From positions 1-49,030 of the forward strand of contig JAEDLI010000005.1 in the NCBI GenBank assembly GCA_016295375.1: a stretch of 49,030 bases of DNA. The letters run 5' to 3'. The DNA is from Fibrobacter sp. (GTDB lineage Bacteria > Fibrobacterota > Fibrobacteria > Fibrobacterales > Fibrobacteraceae). The position numbers and the translations under genes were made by a program. Of the stretch, positions 1-6,687 are shown piece after piece (position 1 is the first letter of the stretch; each line of letters begins with the position of its first letter). The notes under the pieces were generated by a model that had not been told where the DNA came from, did not search any database, and saw only the letters and a program-made list of their open reading frames with translations.

Positions 1-2494
1 CAAAGCCCGCGATGGTGGTGGTGGAACTTGCCATCACGTTGCGGCCGGTGGTGTCCATCAGCTGGCGGAGCGTCAGGTCCTTGTCGCCTATCCATGAGGT
101 AATCATGTGGATAGTGGCGTCGATGCCGATACCGAGTGACATTGGGATTACAATCACGTTGTAGATGCTGATCTTGCCGAATTCAAACATGTCGGTGAGG
201 AACCCGAGAAGCCCGAGGGTGAGGAGTGTTCCCATGCCAAAGGAAATGCAGCCTGCCAAGAAGAGTTTCGGCTTGCGGAAAGAAATGACCAGCGTGCCGA
301 AAATCACGAGGATGATGACCAGAGCAAGCCTGAAGCTATCCTTCTTCACGGAGTCAATCACATCAGAGAGAATGAACTGCGAAGAGAAGGTGCGCAGGTC
401 TTCGCCGTCAAAGTTCCAATGGCCGTAGCGTTCCTGGAATCGGTGCAACGCGTGGGCATCCCAGCTGGGAAAATCACCGTAGATAAAGCCGATTTTTCCA
501 TAGCTGCCGTCTTTTTCGCGAAGCAGGTCCAGCGTCCAGCTCGGTACATCTTCGGCGGTGAAGGGCTTTTCTACAGCAGAGAGCTTGCGGAGGTTCCCGA
601 TGTTTACGGAATCTTCGCCGACCGCACGGTCGAACACGCGGGCCTCTACAAGTTCGCGGATTTCCTCGATGATTTCGAGGCGGGCTTCCTGGGAATCTTT
701 TGGCGGAACGAAACTCTTGAGGGTGAGGAAACTTCCGAGGGTTGAATCGTGTTCCACGTGCAGGCGCACCATCAGGGTGTCGTAAAGCTTGTCAAGCTGT
801 TCGGGCTTACTCCCCATCACGGCTGCCGGTGTTGAGGTTACGGCCTTGCCTGTCGCGCGTGTTACCTTCGTAGAAATCTTGTTCTTCGAGGCCGATACGT
901 TCGTCGAGACGCGACGCAGGTTGCGGAGGTTATGTTCAAAGTCTACATCCTGTGCGAACCAAAGCGACACTGCACCTAGGGCAAATCCCGCAAGGGCTGC
1001 ATACTTGAAGAAACGTAAAATTTTCGCTTCGTCCCAGGACTTGGGCAACAGGGAATTTTCCGGAGCCTTCGGGATACCGCCCATGCACTTGATAAAGACG
1101 GGGAGCACAAGCACAGAGGTAAGCATGCTGAAGAATACGCCTACGGAGGCCACCACACCGAACTCATAGAACCCGCGGAAGTGTGCGGCAAGGAGCGTAA
1201 GGAAGGCGGCAATTGTCGTGAAACTTGCGAGAATGAAGGGCTTGAGCATTTTCCTCTGGGCATGTTCCAGCACTTCTTCTAAGGTCGCGTACTTGTGCAA
1301 TAGTTTCTGCGAAGTGCCTAGGATATGAATCGAGTAGTCGATACCGATGCCCAAGATGATGGAGGCCACAAACACTGTGAAGGGGTTCAGCTTGCCGTAG
1401 AAGAGAGCCGTAAACGCAAGCGTCGGGAGGCAGGCGTAGAGCACCGATGCCGTCACGAGAATCGGGCCCTTTACGCTCCTGAAGAAGAAAATCGTGAGGA
1501 AGATGATGAGCACGAGGCTGATGCCGAAGGAGAAAATGGAATCGTTCGCGACTTCATCCACTTCCTTGAGGCCCTCGTAGGTGCCTTCCACCGTAAAGCG
1601 GGTGGGCACCGGGTACGTCTTGCTGCTGAAATAGGCCAGCAGGGAATCGGTACGGGCCAAGATGTGGGTCACGAATTCATAGTCGGTAGAAGGCTTGATG
1701 AGCTTCGCGTTCACCACGCCGTTGTAGAGAATCTTTCCGGTGCTGTCCGGGCGCGGGGAACCGATGAGGCGGTTCTTAAGTTCTGTGGGAATGGTGGATT
1801 TCGGATTCCATTCTTCCTCTTCGTTTGCGGCTTTTGCTATATCGACGGAATCGGCCTTGTCTTTTTTGAAGAATGCAGCAAAGGCGCTCACCGCTTCGTC
1901 GGGGAGACCCAGTTCCTGCGGCAGGTTTTCGTCAATCCAGACCCGTTCTTTTTTCGCGGGTGCGGCTGTTGTCGTGCCGTCGGTCCCTGAGCTTGTCGAA
2001 GGGTCGCCCAGCAAATCCACTACCAGCGGGCCGTTCTTGCGCCCAATTTCAAGCTGCAACTCTTCCAAGTTGTCGCGGATGTGTTCCAGGTGCTTGATGG
2101 GCAAGTAGAGAAGAGCGTTATCCTTGAAGAACTGGTTGTCGTTATCCACCTGGGTCGAAACGAAATCTCCCTGCCAATTCTTGTGAATGTAATCGGCGAT
2201 GGAATCCTGCAGGGCTACCACCAGGTTCACGTCTTCGCTCTGGATGGCAATCATGAACTTGTCGGTAGAGCCAAAACGCTGGTAAGATTCCTCGAGAGCC
2301 TTTACACTGGGAGTGCTCTCGGGCAGCAAGTGGGAAAGGTCGGCATCCAGTTTGAGACCAGGCTTGAATAAAATGGGAATGGCAAAAAGTAGCGCCAAAA
2401 TCAGGTAAAAGGCGAGGGCCTTGTACTGGTGCTTGCAAATCAGGGGGATGTACCAGTTGGAAAATCTTTCGGGAAGTGATTTTTTGTTAGCCAT
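1..2494 (-). CDS. MMPL/RND-family exporter, copy 1 (C-terminus cut by window edge)
   Basis: The first 831 codons are visible; about 30 C-terminal residues lie outside the window. The frame is open from ATG 2494 to base 1, checked at the start, near 1320, near 2000 and at 1-60. The product has an N-terminal membrane segment, a periplasmic domain, an MMPL/sterol-sensing-like membrane block carrying GIGIDYSIHILG, a second periplasmic domain and a second membrane block carrying GIGIDATIHMITSW. It is nearly identical to the exporter at 6668-9256 in inverted orientation. MMPL/RND proteins move lipids or lipid-linked molecules out of the inner membrane using the proton gradient. It follows the sulfatase-fold gene at 2588-4648 on the same strand, so the two probably work on one envelope substrate. 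The linker around residue 165 contains a REP-like insertion (bases 1985-2003) that copy 2 lacks. The substrate is unknown. Confidence 0.9.
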   Translation of the reverse strand, partial: MANKKSLPERFSNWYIPLICKHQYKALAFYLILALLFAIPILFKPGLKLDADLSHLLPESTPSVKALEESYQRFGSTDKFMIAIQSEDVNLVVALQDSIADYIHKNWQGDFVSTQVDNDNQFFKDNALLYLPIKHLEHIRDNLEELQLEIGRKNGPLVVDLLGDPSTSSGTDGTTTAAPAKKERVWIDENLPQELGLPDEAVSAFAAFFKKDKADSVDIAKAANEEEEWNPKSTIPTELKNRLIGSPRPDSTGKILYNGVVNAKLIKPSTDYEFVTHILARTDSLLAYFSSKTYPVPTRFTVEGTYEGLKEVDEVANDSIFSFGISLVLIIFLTIFFFRSVKGPILVTASVLYACLPTLAFTALFYGKLNPFTVFVASIILGIGIDYSIHILGTSQKLLHKYATLEEVLEHAQRKMLKPFILASFTTIAAFLTLLAAHFRGFYEFGVVASVGVFFSMLTSVLVLPVFIKCMGGIPKAPENSLLPKSWDEAKILRFFKYAALAGFALGAVSLWFAQDVDFEHNLRNLRRVSTNVSASKNKISTKVTRATGKAVTSTPAAVMGSKPEQLDKLYDTLMVRLHVEHDSTLGSFLTLKSFVPPKDSQEARLEIIEEIRELVEARVFDRAVGEDSVNIGNLRKLSAVEKPFTAEDVPSWTLDLLREKDGSYGKIGFIYGDFPSWDAHALHRFQERYGHWNFDGEDLRTFSSQFILSDVIDSVKKDSFRLALVIILVIFGTLVISFRKPKLFLAGCISFGMGTLLTLGLLGFLTDMFEFGKISIYNVIVIPMSLGIGIDATIHMITSWIGDKDLTLRQLMDTTGRNVMASSTTTIAGF
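1215..1320. repeat. 106-nt perfect inverted identity with 7806-7911
   Basis: The reverse complement of 1215-1320 matches 7806-7911 at every base, while flanking stretches of the same genes differ at many third-codon positions. The matching block encodes the segment after the GIGIDYSIHI motif. A perfect block inside a diverged gene pair suggests gene conversion. Confidence 0.8.
1985..2003. repeat. REP-like palindromic element inside the exporter gene
   Basis: The sequence CCCTGAGCTTGTCGAAGGG has complementary ends (CCCT/AGGG). It is translated in frame on the minus strand as DPSTSSGT within a variable linker. The paralog at 6668-9256 has unrelated sequence there. A related intergenic element lies near 41651-41675 (CCTGAGC, TTG and CGAAGG in the same order). 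It is read as a dispersed repeat that landed in a tolerant linker. Confidence 0.55.
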
Positions 2495-2587
2495 AGGGAG
2501 CAATATAATAAAAAGGGTCGCAGACGGCATGGCATGCGACTCAAGTTGTTGATATTCGGTCAATTACGACTGATAGAGTGATTGACC

Positions 2588-4648
2588 CTACGGCATCATG
2601 ATATCGTTGCGGAGTACGGATCGCACGGCTCTGGCGGCCCCAACAGCCTTCTTTTTCCAGGCTAGGTCGCTTGCATCCGTCGTGAGCGCGTACGGGGATT
2701 CGCCACCGGGGGCGGCGCGGTACACATCCTCGTTTTCGAGGCCCCCTGCAAGCACATGGTCGCGGAACCCTAGGTAGTAGGCGTTCTGTGAGAAGAATAC
2801 CGATGGCTGTTCTGCAGGGCGCTCCTGCGTAAGCAAGTCATAACCCCAGAAATGGTTCGATTCACGGACCTGAGCCAAGTCAAAAATCGTGGGCCCTAAA
2901 TCCAGTTGCGAGGCCACATCTTCGCGAATGGTAAGCCCATTAAAGAGAGATGTGTCAGCCGAGAAAATCCCGATAAAGATTTGCGATGCCGAAAGGCCCA
3001 GCGGTTGCGGAACCAGATAATCTACGGAATCTACGGGAGTGTCGTGGTCGCCTAAAATAATAATTACCGTATTTTTGAAATCGGGGCGTGTGGAGAGCGC
3101 TTCGAAGAATCTCCCGAGCTGCTGGTCGGTATAGCGTATCGCATTGCGGTAGCGAATCATGGCGTCTTCGGGTTTTTCGGCATAAGCATCGGGGTAGCCG
3201 TAGAACGGAATATGCGAAGAAATGGTGTTGAACGAAAGTTCCCAGGAGCTGTCCGCAGGCATCTTGTTGAGCAAATCAATGGCGAGATCCACTCCCAGGC
3301 TGTCTGCAGAACCTTCGATTTTTTCTTCGCCAATCAGGTGCCAATCCTTGCCGAAAAATTTTTCAATGAAGGGGAGGGTATGGTCAAAAATCGGGTTAGA
3401 AACGGTCGCATAGGTGCGGTGATAATTTGTTAAAAATTCTGGCCAGCCCTTGAACTTGTTCGCCGCATAGAAACTGGGCACGTCGCGGTTGGGATGCGAG
3501 GGGAAACCCATGTAGGTGGCCATGGTGCCGCGCACGGTGGGGTAGCCGCCACTAAAAGCGTTCTTGAACCAGAGCCCGCCACCCAGCGTATTGCCGGCGG
3601 AATCTTTTTCGTAGTAGCCACCGTTTGCAAGTTTCCAAATGTTCGGCGCCACTGCCGTATCGCCCGCGAGCATCTTGTTGAAGATGCGGCCCTTGAAGGA
3701 TTCGCCCATAATGAACACGATGTTGTAGGTTTTTTTCGACTTGTATTCGTGGGCGGGGGCATTGCGGTACATCGGAAGTTCCAGAGCATCGCTGCGACCT
3801 GTCGCAAAATCCTTCGGCAAGAAAGCGTCCAAATCGTTCACCAGTTCTTCGGTGATTTTGGCGTTGTCGTGAATGAACTCAAAGGTTTCAACAGCGGCAA
3901 TATGCAGGATGGGCGCCGTAAGCGTATGCTTGCCTAGCGTAAAGCGCATGTCCACCTTCGTGTGCGTCACCGGGATTTCAATCCAGCCGCGAGTGCCCGT
4001 AAGGAACAGCACGAGCGGCGTTAGCGATAGAGCCATGCCAATGGCGAACATCGCGACAGTCGTTTTTTGGGAGGCGGGCTTCCAGCCGCCTTCACTGTTG
4101 GTGAGCACGAGCGAACGGCGCTGTTTACGGAGCCTGAGCGAGTATGCAATTACATAGGTGATGGCGCCAGAAAAGCAAAGCACGACCATCGAAACCCACA
4201 GCACTGTCCCGAGCAAATCTCCGCCCAGCGTAGAAACCGTCGTGGCATCGGTGATGTTTGAAATGTGAAAATACGTGCGCAAAAACGAATAAGAAAGGCG
4301 CTGGTGTGAAAAACGGAAAACATCGTAGTCCGCGATGGCAATAAAGAAGTAGAGCGCATAAAAGACGGCAAGCCCGCGGGGAGCCCGTGCAAACCCGAAA
4401 AGGGCGGCCATTACGAGAATGGCTCCGAAGGCCATAAAAATCTGCCAGAGGGTCTTGCCCTCGAACATCTCGGCCATCGAAAGACCCAGCGGATCGGGCA
4501 GGCTGTAGAAAAACACCAGCAAGACGCTCTGTACCACAAGGGCAATGAGTGCCATTGCGAGGAAGGGGTTCTTTAGGGCAGAAAACCCACAAAAAGATCT
4601 TGCAAGCAGGATGTGCTTTAACGACCGTTTGTTTTTGTGAGAAATCAT
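2588..4648 (-). CDS. Membrane-anchored sulfatase/LtaS-family transferase, copy 1
   Basis: 686 aa, with about five N-terminal membrane segments (residues 30-220) and an extracytoplasmic alkaline-phosphatase/sulfatase-fold domain from about residue 300. Metal-site and nucleophile residues can be placed by pattern: E316 in MGESFKG, T371 in GGYPTVRGTMA, H479 in SSHIPF, and D534-H535 in LGDHDTP. This architecture matches lipoteichoic-acid synthase and phosphoethanolamine/phosphoglycerol transferases, which move a phospho-headgroup from a lipid donor to an envelope acceptor. It could also be a hydrolase. The exporter gene at 1-2494 follows on the same strand after a 93-nt gap. GC content is like the rest of the genome, unlike its divergent counterpart at 4729-6687. 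Start ATG 4648 lies directly below a TATATT -10-like box, so the leader would be very short. Confidence 0.85.
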   Translation of the reverse strand: MISHKNKRSLKHILLARSFCGFSALKNPFLAMALIALVVQSVLLVFFYSLPDPLGLSMAEMFEGKTLWQIFMAFGAILVMAALFGFARAPRGLAVFYALYFFIAIADYDVFRFSHQRLSYSFLRTYFHISNITDATTVSTLGGDLLGTVLWVSMVVLCFSGAITYVIAYSLRLRKQRRSLVLTNSEGGWKPASQKTTVAMFAIGMALSLTPLVLFLTGTRGWIEIPVTHTKVDMRFTLGKHTLTAPILHIAAVETFEFIHDNAKITEELVNDLDAFLPKDFATGRSDALELPMYRNAPAHEYKSKKTYNIVFIMGESFKGRIFNKMLAGDTAVAPNIWKLANGGYYEKDSAGNTLGGGLWFKNAFSGGYPTVRGTMATYMGFPSHPNRDVPSFYAANKFKGWPEFLTNYHRTYATVSNPIFDHTLPFIEKFFGKDWHLIGEEKIEGSADSLGVDLAIDLLNKMPADSSWELSFNTISSHIPFYGYPDAYAEKPEDAMIRYRNAIRYTDQQLGRFFEALSTRPDFKNTVIIILGDHDTPVDSVDYLVPQPLGLSASQIFIGIFSADTSLFNGLTIREDVASQLDLGPTIFDLAQVRESNHFWGYDLLTQERPAEQPSVFFSQNAYYLGFRDHVLAGGLENEDVYRAAPGGESPYALTTDASDLAWKKKAVGAARAVRSVLRNDIMMP

Positions 4649-4710
4649 ATTGAAGAATATAGCAATTTAATTCTTTAAAGCAAAATGCCTATGCGGAAAA
4701 CAAACGGTCG
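4622..4710. repeat. 14-bp perfect inverted repeat flanking the divergent promoter region
   Basis: CGACCGTTTGTTTT (4622-4635) and AAAACAAACGGTCG (4697-4710) are exact reverse complements separated by 61 bp. Both arms lie at the 5' ends of the divergent transferase genes (codons for K-N-K-R-S in each). They may be relics of the inverted duplication. They may also be recombination sites, given the invertase-type recombinase at 9334-9945. The arm AAACGGTCGT resembles, with one mismatch, the ARACGTTCGT-type consensus I recall for Bacteroides Mpi-controlled promoters. Confidence 0.7.
4635..4683. promoter_or_regulatory. Candidate overlapping divergent promoters
   Basis: On the minus strand, TTGCTT (plus 4678-4683) and TATATT (plus 4656-4661) have a 16-bp spacer and face the gene at 2588-4648. 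On the plus strand, TTGTGA (4635-4640) and TATAGC (4658-4663) have a 17-bp spacer and face the gene at 4729-6687. Both sets lie essentially within the interval bounded by the inverted repeat. Matches are partial, so this is a candidate only. Confidence 0.35.
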
Positions 4711-4728
4711 ATTAAATTCCGCACACAT

Positions 4729-6687
4729 TTGTTTTGGTTCATGTTTGCTTTGATATTGATTGTAGGCAGATTTTTACTGCTTTGTTCTCTCTATATGTTA
4801 CAAACTCCGGCAGGCCAATCCCTTGTTCCTGATTGGAATAGGTTCATTTGGCATACACTCTATGCAGAATCGGGTTTTTGCATGGCTCTTGCCTTTTTCT
4901 TTTTTGTCCTTACGCTATGGATTCCTCAAAGAAAAATGAGGTGGATTAAGATTGTTTCCGCTATTTGCGCATCATTGTATCTTTTTTTGAGCGGTGTTGA
5001 TGACGAATTGCAAAGATGGATGAGTCAAAAACTTTCACTTTCTTTTATTAAAACATACACCTTTGCATTCACTGATAGCGGCCTTGTCGGTAAAATTGCC
5101 TTAGGTGGTCTTGACCACTTTCTTCTCACCCTTGGAATTGTCGTTTCTACAATAGCGCTTATTTCGTTCTTTTTGTATAAAGTAGATTTATCGCAAATTA
5201 GACATAGGCCTATTCAAAAAAGTGCTTGGATGTCTCTAGGCTTCATTTTTGTTTTGGCCATCCTTGGTTGCACGTCCCACCTTTGGTATCACTACTCTCC
5301 TCGTCGATGGGATCGTATTCGCCCTGTAGTTTATTCCCTTGTAATCGATTTATTTGAGTCGGTCGATTTAAAGGAAAAACCAAAGGATTTTCATGAAGGT
5401 GTTGCCATCTTGGGAGGTGACCCCGATAAAGACTATCCCTTTTGGCACGAAAAAAAAGACGAACAAAAGTCTTTAGACTTATTCAAGCAAAAGCCCTTAA
5501 GCGATAAACCCAACATAATCTTGTTCACCATCGAAAGCCTAAGGGGATGGACTAGTGACATGCGGGTGGAAAGCAATTGCAAACGTTTCCCAAACTTATG
5601 CAGATTGTCCCAAAAGAGCTTGTATTTTCCGAATACTTATAGCATAGGAAATCCGTCTGTGGAGGGACTTTTAGGTATAATGACGGGTGTCATGAGTTTG
5701 CCATCCAATACCCTTTTAAGAGATTTTCCAAATACCAGATTAAAATCCTTTTCTGAAATACTTTCCGAGGCAGGGTATTATACGGAGGTTCTCTTGGGTG
5801 CGGACCCACGTTTTGATAATGAAGAACCTTGGTATAGAAAGTGGTTCGATTATTACGAATTCGACCCGAAAAATGCTGACGACGTTTCTTCTGCATTGAG
5901 ATTCGTGGAAAGGTATCATCAGCGCCCCAAAGACAGGCCCGCATTCTTCCATTGGATGAGTTTAAGCATGCACACTCCCTACATTTTGCCAAGCAAGATG
6001 GGAGAAACGCCAAAAGATCCTGGACAAGCCTATCTCAGAGTCACAGCCTATATGGATAGCGCCCTCGGAATAATTCTGGATTCTTTAGAAAATGAAATCC
6101 TTTTACAGAAGACTCTGCTCATTTTAACCGGAGACCATTCTTCGCCCAACGGTAAACAGCAACAGGATGCAGCCCGCATAGGCCTTGGAAGCGAAGGTTA
6201 TTCGTGGATTAGCCTTATGTTTTGCGGACCTGGAATCATTCCCAGGATTGATTCTAGAATTGTTTCACAGCAAAATATTGCACCAAGCATATTGGGATAT
6301 CTTGGCTTAGATGTGTCGAACCATTTTATGGGAATCAATCTCTTTGCAGGTAGTCTAGATTCAATAGAATTGCCTCAAATTTATTCCTTCAAATATGGTA
6401 GTATGGCCATGCGAAAAGATTCTTTGGCGTATTACATACACCCTGTAAATGGAACGGAGCCTGCAATTGTCCAAAAGATACTTTTATCTCCTACTTGGAA
6501 CACCGATGATCCTTCGGAAGGTTTTACAACGGGAGAGATTGTCGAAACGCCTATTGAAAAGCGAAAAGAAATCGCAAGAAAAATGAGAGCGGCAGCCAGT
6601 GCTTGGTATTATATTGTTTACAGCAATAGAATTATGCCGCCAGAAAAAAATCTTTGGAGAACAGAATATGATAGAACATTTTTCTAA
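4729..6687 (+). CDS. Membrane-anchored sulfatase/LtaS-family transferase, copy 2 (possible 5' frameshift)
   Basis: 652 aa from a TTG start. It has N-terminal membrane helices to about residue 190, then a sulfatase-fold domain with E269 (FTIESLRG), S310 as likely nucleophile (GNPSVEGLLG), H415 (SMHTPY) and D469-H470 (LTGDHSS). It is distantly homologous to the gene at 2588-4648: both have a Q-x-LS-x-SF-x-x-TY segment and a late SNHF motif. It is clearly more AT-rich than its neighbours. The start is doubtful. ATG 4685 is in another frame, but one extra A in the run at 4697-4700 would join it to this frame and give an N-terminus like MPMRKNKRSIK, matching MISHKNKRSLK of copy 1. Without that base, translation must start at TTG 4729 or ATG 4741. 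Its 3' end overlaps the exporter by 20 nt, indicating translational coupling. Confidence 0.8.
   Translation: MFWFMFALILIVGRFLLLCSLYMLQTPAGQSLVPDWNRFIWHTLYAESGFCMALAFFFFVLTLWIPQRKMRWIKIVSAICASLYLFLSGVDDELQRWMSQKLSLSFIKTYTFAFTDSGLVGKIALGGLDHFLLTLGIVVSTIALISFFLYKVDLSQIRHRPIQKSAWMSLGFIFVLAILGCTSHLWYHYSPRRWDRIRPVVYSLVIDLFESVDLKEKPKDFHEGVAILGGDPDKDYPFWHEKKDEQKSLDLFKQKPLSDKPNIILFTIESLRGWTSDMRVESNCKRFPNLCRLSQKSLYFPNTYSIGNPSVEGLLGIMTGVMSLPSNTLLRDFPNTRLKSFSEILSEAGYYTEVLLGADPRFDNEEPWYRKWFDYYEFDPKNADDVSSALRFVERYHQRPKDRPAFFHWMSLSMHTPYILPSKMGETPKDPGQAYLRVTAYMDSALGIILDSLENEILLQKTLLILTGDHSSPNGKQQQDAARIGLGSEGYSWISLMFCGPGIIPRIDSRIVSQQNIAPSILGYLGLDVSNHFMGINLFAGSLDSIELPQIYSFKYGSMAMRKDSLAYYIHPVNGTEPAIVQKILLSPTWNTDDPSEGFTTGEIVETPIEKRKEIARKMRAAASAWYYIVYSNRIMPPEKNLWRTEYDRTFF

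Noticed and set aside
4622..4710. Insertion-sequence ends
   Set aside because: No transposase between the 14-bp arms and no target duplication; promoter or duplication relic fits better.
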